Below the pieces are notes generated by a model, which was not told where the DNA came from, did no database searches, and saw only the letters and a list, made by a program, of their open reading frames with translations. Positions 1 to 6,386 of a stretch of 6,386 nucleotides of DNA are shown in pieces. The translations under genes and the position numbers were made by a program. The stretch is from CAYRJA01 sp964424455 (GTDB lineage: Bacteria; Bacteroidota; Bacteroidia; Chitinophagales; UBA10324): the NCBI GenBank assembly GCA_964424455.1, contig CAYRJA010000133.1:1-6386 (forward strand), read 5' to 3'. Every line of letters starts with the position of its first letter. Positions within the stretch are counted from its first letter, which is position 1.

Positions 1-1389
1 CATTACTATAAAGGGTTGGCCTTTTTGCAAACCAATAATAACAGAGATGCTATCAGATTTGGCTGAACAAATAGTATCGAACACTGTTAGAGAATAATTT
101 CCTGCAACATCAGCCGTATATTGTTGATTGGTCGCTCCAGAAATCGGAATACCATCCAAGTTCCATTGGTAATTACTAAACAAACTTGTGCAATTCAATA
201 GCACATTCTCTCCGTTACAAATAGCTGGTGAGCCGTTTGCAAGAATCGGAACGGATGAAATAGAATCAATAGCAACTTGTATTGTATTGGAAACTCCCGA
301 ACAAATTCCATTATCAACTGTGAGTGTATAATTACCTGCTGCATTTGCAGTAAATTGCTGATGTGTCGCTCCAACAATAGGACTTCCGTTTCTATTCCAT
401 TGATAGGAGATTCGGGGTGTATCACATTGAAGAGTAACCGTTTCGCCTATACACAAAGAAGTATGTCCCAAGGCAGAAATAACTACGGTTGTTTTGTTGA
501 TTACATGAATATAGCTTGGCTTTGAAACAGAGGTACTCCCACATGAGTTTGTCACTTGCAGTGTTACATTGTAACTACCCAAATTACTGTAACAGATATT
601 TGTAGGATTATGTGCAACAGAAGCATCTGTATTACCTCCATCAAAAGTCCACTTCCATGATGAAGGGATACCAGAACTAAGATCAGTGAAGTTAACACAT
701 GAACCACTGCATATAATTGAATCAGAAACAATGAAATCAGGTATAACTGTTTTTCCATTTGTTTTTCCTCTTGAAACGGCAGAACCGCAACGCTGTACCC
801 ATGAAGCACTGCCATCACAAACACGGGCTATACTACACCCTTGTCCACCGGAATAGCCTACATTGACTATCTTATTGCCGGGTACAGAAGCATTTACATT
901 AACTGGAAAACACGAGCCCGTTAGCCCCGTAGTAATAGCTACAGGAAAATTTCCTCCACCCCAATATATACCATCAAGAATATTAGATGATGGGTCAGTG
1001 AGGATAACCTGATCTCTGGCATTGACAAAAGTACCAATAAGCGTTCCCGATGCACAATTGCAGTTTGCCAGGTTAATATTTACGGGTGTGCCTGAGTTGT
1101 TACTTCCAACCACTAAATATCCACGTGCCGGTACAATTGTTCCTGTAGGAAAAACTACAGAGAATGCTCCATTCGTTAGAATATAGCATGAGGCATCAAC
1201 TGCTGTATCACATGTGTTGTATATTTCCGTCCATTCCTCCGTATTAGGATTACACCATCCATCGCAAGAACCTGCACCATTAATTAGGACTTCATTGAGG
1301 ACAAGGCATTGTGCATTAGCTCTCTGAACAGTGTCAAAAAATATGTAAGAGAAAAAAAGGATGGATAATATGTAAAAATGCCTTTTCAT
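1..1389 (-). CDS. Secreted multidomain surface protein (lamin-tail, PKD and Ig-like domains), 3' end outside window
   Basis: An uninterrupted frame of 463 codons runs from the ATG at 1389-1387 to base 1, with no stop, so the C-terminus is missing. Residues 1-26 look like a Sec signal peptide: basic start MKRH, hydrophobic core, cut after A26 (RANA/Q). It is not a lipoprotein, as the Cys at 28 lacks a lipobox. Residues 25-145 resemble a lamin-tail domain (LVLNEVLINGAG, EEWTEIYN, VPARGYLVVGSNN, RDQVILTD). Residues 217-298 are a PKD-type domain (WKWTFDGG, then GSYNVTLQVTN). Residues 305-373 and 383-452 are two Ig-like repeats with a 78-residue period. There are 21 cysteines in 463 residues, which fits an extracellular, disulfide-bonded protein. 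The start overlaps the stop of the upstream propeller gene (ATGA), so the two are probably co-translated. By analogy with its neighbour, a T9SS sorting tail may lie beyond the window edge; this cannot be seen. The exact role (adhesion, or cell-surface or matrix binding) is unknown. Confidence 0.88.
   Translation of the reverse strand, partial: MKRHFYILSILFFSYIFFDTVQRANAQCLVLNEVLINGAGSCDGWCNPNTEEWTEIYNTCDTAVDASCYILTNGAFSVVFPTGTIVPARGYLVVGSNNSGTPVNINLANCNCASGTLIGTFVNARDQVILTDPSSNILDGIYWGGGNFPVAITTGLTGSCFPVNVNASVPGNKIVNVGYSGGQGCSIARVCDGSASWVQRCGSAVSRGKTNGKTVIPDFIVSDSIICSGSCVNFTDLSSGIPSSWKWTFDGGNTDASVAHNPTNICYSNLGSYNVTLQVTNSCGSTSVSKPSYIHVINKTTVVISALGHTSLCIGETVTLQCDTPRISYQWNRNGSPIVGATHQQFTANAAGNYTLTVDNGICSGVSNTIQVAIDSISSVPILANGSPAICNGENVLLNCTSLFSNYQWNLDGIPISGATNQQYTADVAGNYSLTVFDTICSAKSDSISVIIGLQKGQPFIVM
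10..477 (-). repeat. Two tandem Ig-like repeats, 78-codon period
   Basis: The units span 477-244 (residues 305-382) and 243-10 (residues 383-460) of the lamin-tail protein. Both follow the pattern C-x-GE-x-V-x-L-x-C, then YQWN, GAT-x-QQ, GNY-x-LTV and a third C. The three cysteines recur exactly 78 residues apart (C313/C391, C322/C400, C363/C441). DNA identity is patchy, for example gtcgctcca at 131-139 and 365-373, so this is an old duplication. More units may follow past the window edge. Confidence 0.8.
1386..1389 (-). other. ATGA stop/start overlap joining the two surface-protein genes
   Basis: On the minus strand, bases 1389-1386 read ATGA. TGA at 1388-1386 ends the propeller protein and ATG at 1389-1387 starts the lamin-tail protein. 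Such four-base overlaps usually reflect translational coupling in one mRNA. The start is well placed because a clear signal peptide follows it directly. Confidence 0.85.
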
Positions 1390-3595
1390 TTACCCTGTTT
1401 TCTCGTTATTAATTGTGTGTAATCTTTTCCTCCTGACGATTTTATTCTCAGAAAATAAATTCCGTCATTCACACTCTGTGGGATATTAACCTTCAGTGGA
1501 TACTGTGTTTTTCCTTCGTAATCTGAGTGTATTAGTGATTTCCCCAGTATATTGTATAGCTCTACACATTTAACCGAACTGCTGTTTTCTCCACTATAAA
1601 TAAAAAAGTGATCGTCAAAAGGAATCGGTTGAATCTTCCATAATCGTGACGGGGTAATAGTTGTTGTTATTCCTGTTACAGTCCCTACCTGTATCTCTCG
1701 ACAACTTATATAGGAACAATTCGAGCCATTGAGTACAGTAAGACAAACATGGTACACTCCCGGAACGGCGTAGGTATGTGAAGGAGAGGACAGATAGCTT
1801 GAAGTATTGTCTCCGAAATTCCATTCATAAATGGTTGCACCCATACTTCCATCTGAATTAAAATTAACGGTGAGTCCAAATGTCTCACTTGCATAAACTG
1901 CAACAGGCGCGGCAACTACAATTACTCTATATAGAGATGAAGTATCTGCGCAGTTTCCTGTTCCAACTCTTACTCTGAAAAAGGTGGTTTGTGAAAGAGA
2001 TGGAGAGAGATAGGAGGAACCGTTTGCGCCCGGAATATCAGAGAATGATATAGGAGAAATGCTGGACTGCCATTGTATTGTACCTCCAGAACTACCTGAA
2101 ACATTCAGAGTTACCGGGGTTCCGCTGCATACTGTATCTTTCACTGCTGTAACAGTTCCTGCATAACTTCGAGGATTTACAGATATTGTTACAGCGTTAG
2201 ATACAACAGAAGAAGGCGAAGCACAAGTAGTATTACTTGTCAACATACAAGTTATTACATCATTATCAACAAGATTATTATCTGTATAACTTGCAGAATT
2301 AGTTCCAACATTATTTCCGTTTTTCTTCCATTGATATACAGGAGAAGCTCCTCCGTTTATTGGTACAGCCGTGAATGCTACCTGATCGCCAAAGCAGATT
2401 GATTCTTGTGATGCGGAAATACTCAAGGAGGGATTCCCTGAGTTTGAAACTGTTCCTGCATATTTCATAACTGTAACACCTCCAGAACCTACAAACGAGA
2501 TGTAAATATTATTACTATCGTCAGTAGTAAGTCCTACTGAATATTGTGAAATAGCAGAGGGTGAAAAGCCCGGTGAACCTACAGGAATCCAGCCAGTCCC
2601 GTCAAACTTCATAACCGTGGATCTACTTCCGTTACCTCCATCCTGGTAACCAACATAAGGAATTCCACAATTATCAATGGATAGAGCTACCTGTGCTGCA
2701 GTTCCTGCAGAAAATCCCTGCGAACCCACATTCACCCAATTGCCTCCATTAAATTTCATAACAGTTGCTCTGTTGCTATTACCCCCATCAGAATAAGCTA
2801 CATAGGGCGTTCCGTTATAAATTGCAATATCACTTTGAAATATTGCGCCCGCAGAAAAATCTGGAGTACCGACAGATACCCAATTGTTACCATTAAATTT
2901 AACTACACACGCCTTACTTCCATTCTGAAATTTATCCTGGTAAATCACATAAGGAGTTCCATCAGTAGGATCCACTGCGATATTTTGATTACCCGAGGCA
3001 CTTCCGAATTCACCCCCAACCGTTATCCAGTTAGAACTATTACTGTTCACATTTTTCATAACTGTAAGCTTACCATTAACATTATAATACAACGCATAGA
3101 TAGTTCCACTGTTAGGGTCCATAGCGCTTGTAGTAAAAGCGCCTGTCGTCCCTGAAAAAAGTTCTGAAGAGCCAATAGGATTCCAATTTCCACCAATGCA
3201 CTTCATTCCTCCTGCCTGACGAGGCGCGGAATTTCCATAATTATAATATATTACATAAGGAGTACCGTCCGGATGGATTGTAATAGATGGGTAAATTGAT
3301 NNNNNNNNNNAATTGATGTGTTCGCTGAAAAATTAGGGCTGCCTACCACCTTCCAACTTGTGCCGTCAAATTTCATAACAGATGCTCTTAGCACTGGTGA
3401 ATTTGATGAGCTATTTCTTCCATAAGTTACATAAGGAATACCATCCATGTCAGTAGCGATAGAGGTTCTTTCTATTGTATTGGAAGTAGTGGCAACAGAA
3501 AATCCTTGTGTACCTACCATCTGCCATGACTGTGCATTAAGTGTTTTATTCATTAAAACACTTAATAACAATAGCTTTATAATTATTCTTCTCAT
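1386..3595 (-). CDS. T9SS-exported surface protein: seven-repeat beta-propeller, two Ig-like domains, PKD domain, sorting tail (interrupted by N gap)
   Basis: The ATG at 3595-3593 opens a signal peptide (MRRIIIKLLLLSVL, cut near NA/Q at residues 21/22). A TTG nine bases upstream is in frame but would only put three residues ahead of the basic signal start. The frame runs to the N run at 3301-3310 and resumes in another frame to TGA at 1388-1386. Merging the 7-bp overlap at the gap gives one 730-residue protein. In that numbering, residues 24-374 form seven repeats of about 50 residues (W-x-x-VG, FS-x-G, G-x-PYV-x-Y, VMKF-x-G). Ig-like domains lie at 384-468 and 472-554. A PKD domain is at 557-632 (WNFGDN, SHTY, GVYHVCLTVLN). 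A T9SS type A sorting tail is at 642-728. The protein is probably carried by Sec, then by T9SS, to the cell surface or medium. No catalytic motif is evident, so adhesion or ligand binding is the likeliest role. The gene lies downstream of a LytTR regulator and a candidate operator, and overlaps the next gene by ATGA. Confidence 0.87.
1389..1655 (-). other. T9SS type A C-terminal sorting domain
   Basis: The last ~89 residues of the propeller protein match the Por secretion tail family: an opening with I-x-P-x-PF-x-D, then VELYNILGKSL, a VNIPQS segment, GIYFLRIKSSG, and a lysine-rich end (TRKQGK). In known T9SS cargo this domain directs passage across the outer membrane and is then cleaved, often with attachment to A-type LPS. 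This is the strongest single clue that the organism belongs to Bacteroidota. Confidence 0.9.
2454..3526 (-). repeat. Seven degenerate ~50-residue propeller-type repeats
   Basis: In the merged protein the repeats begin at W24, W81, W132, W184, W233, W281 and W330, so the intervals are 57, 51, 52, 49, 48 and 49 residues. The best conserved units share WV-x-VG, FSAG, G-x-PYV-x-Y-x-DGGN and TVMKF-x-G. The fifth and sixth are most alike and suggest a late duplication. The third and seventh are the most diverged (IYALYYN; NIYISFVG). Seven W-containing beta repeats are what a closed seven-bladed propeller would need; the fold is inferred, not seen. Confidence 0.75.
3294..3317. other. Assembly gap (10 N) with 7-bp overlapping flanks
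   Basis: Ten N occupy 3301-3310. The left flank ends in aattgat (3294-3300) and the right flank begins with the same aattgat (3311-3317). Removing the N run and one copy (17 bases) joins the two halves of the propeller gene in frame as ANTSI-YPSITI. That gives 16 residues between FS and PYV, the same as or within one residue of most neighbouring repeats. The gap is therefore probably a scaffolding placeholder over a real 7-bp overlap, not missing sequence. Confidence 0.85.
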
Positions 3596-3728
3596 AACAA
3601 TCAATACTTAATAATTATTATCTTACAAAAGGATCTTTACAATCCGACGTTACATAAAGTGTTTTCGACCTTTCAAAAAGATTTATCACACAATATATTA
3701 TCAACTATTACTATAGTGATAATACAAT
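3596..3728 (-). promoter_or_regulatory. Probable promoter and 5' leader of the surface-protein pair
   Basis: This AT-rich stretch lies between the candidate operator and the ATG at 3595. I see no convincing Bacteroidota promoter match (TTG near -33 and TAnnTTTG near -7) and no strong Shine-Dalgarno sequence. This would fit a weak, activator-dependent promoter, but that is inference from position only. A perfect AT palindrome (taataattatta, 3609-3620) lies 13 bases before the start and may be chance in such AT-rich DNA. Confidence 0.3.
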
Positions 3729-3761
3729 TTAACGAATGGTAGATTTTTCTTAACGAATGGT
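3729..3761 (-). promoter_or_regulatory. Candidate LytTR regulator operator: perfect 12-bp direct repeat at 21-bp spacing
   Basis: On the minus strand ACCATTCGTTAA occurs at 3761-3750 and again, identically, at 3740-3729. The start-to-start distance is 21 bp, two helical turns, so both copies face the same side of the DNA. LytTR regulators such as AgrA, ComE, PlnC and AlgR bind pairs of ~9-bp direct repeats with about this spacing. The core ACCATTCGT resembles the AlgR core CCGTTCGTC and the general LytTR pattern, with A in place of the usual G. The site is 134 bp upstream of the surface-protein ATG and 43 bp past the stop of the LytTR gene. Binding by that regulator is inferred. Confidence 0.6.
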
Positions 3762-3804
3762 TAGGAGATGTTCAGGATTGTAACAATAGGTACGATTTCA
3801 ACGG

Positions 3805-4515
3805 TTACTTTTGAGAATGGAGCATCTTAATAATATCCTGCTTGCTCCTTCGAGGCACTTCGATTTTCATCCCGTCACTCATTTCAATAAACAATCCCTG
3901 CTTATCTATAACAGATTTAATCTTACCCCGGTTAATTAAATGCGACCGGTGTATCCGTAAAAATATGGCAGCATCTAAATGCTCTTCAAACTGTTTAAGA
4001 TGATGGGAAGACATACAATGCTTCTCGTTATCCATGTATATGTGCGTATAAGGTCCATCCGCTTCCATCCTGATAATATTGGTAATGTTGACAAAGGTCA
4101 TCCCGTTGGTTGACGGAATGCGCAATGTTTGTATAGTAGAAGTGGCAGCAGAAATACCAATAAGGTACTCTACCTTTTTCACTGCCTGACTGAGTATTTC
4201 CCTATTCACCGGTTTAAGTAAGTAATCTGTTACAGAGAAACGAAATGCCTGAATGGCAAATTCACTATGAGCTGTAACAAAGATTACATGAAAGTTTCTC
4301 TCCTGAATTCTTTCAAGTAAGTCAAACCCACTTCCTCCTGCCATTTCAATGTCGAGAAATATTAGTTGCGGCTTATTTAATTCAATCAGTTGGATGGCTT
4401 CATCTATTCTCTGAGCTTCTGCAACAACATTTATTTCGGGACAATGTTTTTTCAATTGCTTGCGGAGCAACATAATGGCTTTTGCCTCATCATCTACAAT
4501 CAGCGAGTTAATCAT
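3805..4515 (-). CDS. LytTR-family response regulator (REC + LytTR DNA-binding domain)
   Basis: This is a complete 236-residue gene, from ATG at 4515-4513 to TAA at 3807-3805, a typical length for the LytR/AlgR/AgrA class. Residues 1-118 form a receiver domain: acidic pocket D8-D9 (LIVDDE), phospho-acceptor D55 (LIFLDIEM), T81 (VIFVTAH) and K101 (YLLKPV), all present, so phosphorylation should work. Residues 129-234 form the LytTR DNA-binding domain (EADGPYTHIY, FLRIHRSHLIN, VPRRSK). It should act as a cytoplasmic transcription factor for direct-repeat sites. Its partner is the LytS-like kinase ending 60 bp upstream, and the two are probably one operon. No clear terminator follows it, so some readthrough into the surface-protein genes is possible. 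The best candidate target is the repeat just downstream (3729-3761). Confidence 0.95.
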   Translation of the reverse strand: MINSLIVDDEAKAIMLLRKQLKKHCPEINVVAEAQRIDEAIQLIELNKPQLIFLDIEMAGGSGFDLLERIQERNFHVIFVTAHSEFAIQAFRFSVTDYLLKPVNREILSQAVKKVEYLIGISAATSTIQTLRIPSTNGMTFVNITNIIRMEADGPYTHIYMDNEKHCMSSHHLKQFEEHLDAAIFLRIHRSHLINRGKIKSVIDKQGLFIEMSDGMKIEVPRRSKQDIIKMLHSQK

Positions 4516-4575
4516 TATCGTCTGTTGATTAGTCTGTTAATTTTATCATGAGAAATTAGTTCCATAAATCATTCC
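4516..4575 (-). other. Kinase-regulator intergenic spacer (60 bp)
   Basis: This short spacer has no terminator-like hairpin, which supports co-transcription of kinase and regulator. Just ahead of the regulator ATG is a small direct repeat (AACAGAC twice, 12 bp start to start). No clear Shine-Dalgarno sequence precedes the ATG. Confidence 0.6.
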
Positions 4576-6386
4576 TTACCCTATCAAAGTAACTAATTCT
4601 TCGTTTTGAATTCCAATGGGAATTTCAATTGAAACGGCGGTTCCTCCCGGCTCTCCCTCTTCGTTCAACAGGTCTTCGGTTTTATACGCAAGTTTGATAT
4701 TGTATATGGAACTTAATGTAGCTATTCTTTCCTGAGTGATGGTAGTGGCAACTGATTTATGGGTGCTTGTTGTTTTAAATTTCTCTGCCGCTATCCGTCC
4801 GATTCCATTATCTGTAACACTGCATAGAAGAATTGAATCCTTCATGGAAAATAAAATATGAATAACCGCATTCCCCTGTTTATGTTCAATACCATGCTTA
4901 ATTGCATTCTCTACTATTGGCTGAATCAACATGCCGGGGATTAATACCTTGCCGGGATTAATATTAGTATCAATGATGATATTGTAAGTAAATTTTTTCT
5001 CGAATCTCATCTCTTCCAATTCCAAATATAATTTCAGCATATTAACCTCCTGTTCAAGTGTAACATAAGCTGTTCTTGATTGATCCAGAATCAGCCGTAT
5101 CAAACTCGAGAATTTTTCAAGATATAATTCAGCAGACTCCATATCATTTTCGCTAACAAAATATTGAATGGAGTTTAGCACATTGAAAGTAAAATGAGGA
5201 TTCATCTGTGAACGCAGCGCTTTCATTTCTGTCTCCAAAACCTGTTGCCTGAAAATAGATTTGCTCCTCAGCTTGTACAGGCGGAAGTATATCAGGGCGA
5301 AAGCAATCATTAAAATAAAGGCGCCCGCGAGATAGAGGATAATTGTTCTTTGACGCTCAATCCTGATGGTCTTTATTTCATTATTTTTAGTTAGTGTCAG
5401 ATTCTCTTTCTCTTTCTTCTCGGTCTCATATTGAATTTTTAATCTTGAAATTTGCTTATTGGATTCTTCATTAAGAATACTGTCTTTCATTTCAGCATAC
5501 AGTTTATAATATTGGTATGCTGATTTATAACTATCTCGCGCACTATCCAATTGTGATAGACCCAAATAGCTATCCCGAGTTAGATCCCTACTTCCGGTTT
5601 CTTTAGACAACATTAATGCTTTACTCAAATATATCATCGACTCATTATATTCTTTATTCATCATAGATAGTTCTCCAAGATTGAGATATGAAACTGAAGC
5701 GCCAGATTTATCCTCTACTTCTTCATATATCTTCAATGCTGTTAAATAATTCGCCAATGCTTTAGAGTAATTAACCTGATGTATATAAACCACTCCAATA
5801 TTCAAGTAGGCATTAGCCATATTTCTTTTATCATTCTGTTCTTTCGCTATTGATAACGATGTGAGGTAGTTTTTCAATGCCTCGCCATAATTACCTTGTT
5901 TCTCACGAATAATCCCAATGTTATTATATGAAACGAGCATAATTTCTTTATCATCTATTTCCTGTGCTATTGATAACGATGCCGAGAAGTGTGATAATGC
6001 TTCAGAATAATTTTTCATTTGATTATCAACATTTCCAATATTTCCATAAGCAATCGCAACACCCTGCTTATCTCCTGTCTCCTCTGCTATCCTTAATGAA
6101 GAAAAAAGATTTTTCAATGCTTCAGGATAATTGCTCTGCATTGTATATATTACTCCTAATGCATTATATGCATTATTCATTCCTCTCCTAAAACCCAATT
6201 TCTCAGCAAGCGATAAGGCATCTTTTACATAGATCAAAGACTTATCGTAATTAGCTATCTCATATTCGATACTGCCTAGTTTATTCAAAAGATTAACTTT
6301 TATAGTATCCTCCTTCGCCGTTGTTAAAACCTGCGTAAGCGAATCAACTACTCTCTTCTGACTTTGGCTAAAAGAGATTTCAGCAG
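4576..6386 (-). CDS. TPR-containing LytS-like sensor histidine kinase, 5' end outside window
   Basis: The frame is open from the window edge to TAA at 4578-4576, giving 602 visible residues and no start. A TTG at 6288 can be read as a start but sits inside the first TPR helix; in-frame sequence upstream (VVDSLTQVLTTAKEDTIKVNLL) is typical of these sensors. Counting that TTG codon as residue 1, seven 40-residue TPRs span about -3 to 276. A charged, coiled-coil-like stretch follows to 312, then one membrane helix (315-336). The His_kinase core has the phospho-acceptor H365 (RSQMNPHFTFN). The ATPase part has an N box (QPIVENAIKHG, 456-466), a G1 box (VTDNGIGR, 491-498) and a late glycine motif (GEPGGTAVSIEIP). 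All key residues are present. If the missing N-terminus is a signal peptide, the TPRs lie in the periplasm and sense a protein or peptide there; the ligand is unknown. Its partner is the regulator 60 bp downstream. Confidence 0.93.
   Translation of the reverse strand, partial: AEISFSQSQKRVVDSLTQVLTTAKEDTIKVNLLNKLGSIEYEIANYDKSLIYVKDALSLAEKLGFRRGMNNAYNALGVIYTMQSNYPEALKNLFSSLRIAEETGDKQGVAIAYGNIGNVDNQMKNYSEALSHFSASLSIAQEIDDKEIMLVSYNNIGIIREKQGNYGEALKNYLTSLSIAKEQNDKRNMANAYLNIGVVYIHQVNYSKALANYLTALKIYEEVEDKSGASVSYLNLGELSMMNKEYNESMIYLSKALMLSKETGSRDLTRDSYLGLSQLDSARDSYKSAYQYYKLYAEMKDSILNEESNKQISRLKIQYETEKKEKENLTLTKNNEIKTIRIERQRTIILYLAGAFILMIAFALIYFRLYKLRSKSIFRQQVLETEMKALRSQMNPHFTFNVLNSIQYFVSENDMESAELYLEKFSSLIRLILDQSRTAYVTLEQEVNMLKLYLELEEMRFEKKFTYNIIIDTNINPGKVLIPGMLIQPIVENAIKHGIEHKQGNAVIHILFSMKDSILLCSVTDNGIGRIAAEKFKTTSTHKSVATTITQERIATLSSIYNIKLAYKTEDLLNEEGEPGGTAVSIEIPIGIQNEELVTLIG
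5461..6300 (-). repeat. Seven TPR units with exact 120-bp DNA period
   Basis: The units start at 6300, 6180, 6060, 5940, 5820, 5700 and 5580, each 40 codons long with no indels. The protein pattern is AY-x-NIG-x-x-Y, NY-x-EAL-x-x-Y-x-x-SL-x-IA, then E-x-x-DK. Identity is visible at the DNA level: the 16-base string gctattgataacgatg occurs at 5846-5861 and again at 5966-5981, exactly 120 bp apart. The inner units have thus been duplicated or homogenised fairly recently, while the first and last are more diverged. Confidence 0.9.

Noticed and set aside
564..824. Minus-strand short frames at 195-425, 564-824, 1615-1824 and 1706-1915
   Set aside because: They are shifted-frame shadows inside the two surface-protein genes, whose own frames carry signal peptides, PKD and Ig-like motifs and the T9SS tail.
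2835..3155. Plus-strand open frame of 106 codons, and other plus-strand frames at 277-525 and 5964-6191
   Set aside because: They lie antisense to well-supported genes with clear domains, show no domain pattern of their own, and mirror repeat-rich coding sequence.
3602..3604. TTG start for the propeller gene
   Set aside because: The ATG nine bases downstream gives a standard signal peptide (MRRIIIKLLLL); the TTG only adds three residues before it.
3609..3620. Perfect palindrome taataattatta upstream of the propeller gene
   Set aside because: It is made only of A and T, has no loop or T-run typical of a terminator, and such palindromes are frequent in AT-rich spacers.
3762..3804. Terminator after the response regulator gene
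   Set aside because: Only a trivial TTGT/ACAA stem is visible, with no following T-run, so no terminator can be supported.
4515..4565. A 16-codon reading frame (ATG at 4565-4563, TAA at 4517-4515) overlapping the regulator ATG by one base
   Set aside because: It could be a coupling leader, but it is too short to support, has no ribosome binding site, and is easily explained by chance in AT-rich DNA.
6286..6288. TTG at 6288 as start of the kinase gene
   Set aside because: The frame stays open to the window edge and the upstream residues continue the TPR-sensor pattern; starting here would cut into the first TPR helix and leave no signal or leader.
1..6386. CRISPR array, tRNA/rRNA gene, insertion sequence, phage or defence genes
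   Set aside because: No short spaced repeats outside coding regions, no tRNA-like folds, no transposase motifs or terminal inverted repeats were seen; all long repeats are protein-domain repeats inside genes.

Overview
The window is an AT-rich piece of a Bacteroidota genome, probably a draft or metagenome scaffold because it contains a run of ten N. The evidence for the phylum is a C-terminal secretion signal of the type IX secretion system (T9SS), Ig-like and PKD-type repeats typical of Bacteroidota surface proteins, a TPR-bearing LytS-like histidine kinase paired with a LytTR response regulator, and weak or absent Shine-Dalgarno sequences. The species cannot be named from the sequence.

All four genes lie on the minus strand, so the reading order is from high to low coordinates. 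(1) 6386-4576 is a TPR/transmembrane/His_kinase sensor whose 5' end lies outside the window. (2) 4515-3805 is its LytTR-type response regulator, 60 bp downstream. (3) 3804-3596 is a 209-bp intergenic region. It holds a perfect 12-bp direct repeat (ACCATTCGTTAA) at exact 21-bp spacing, which looks like the DNA target of a LytTR regulator. (4) 3595-1386 encodes a secreted surface protein with a seven-bladed beta-propeller-like repeat region, two Ig-like domains, a PKD domain and a T9SS sorting tail. It is split on paper by the N run. (5) 1389-1 encodes a second secreted protein (lamin-tail domain, PKD domain, Ig-like repeats). It starts at an ATGA overlap with the previous stop and runs off the left edge of the window.

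The simplest model is a signalling pair next to its own target: the sensor phosphorylates the regulator, which binds the direct repeat and controls a translationally coupled pair of exported surface proteins. The two-component system and the secretion signals are read from sequence; the regulatory link is inference. The N run is very probably an assembly artefact. The bases on either side share a 7-bp end overlap, and merging them restores one 730-codon reading frame with regular repeat spacing.
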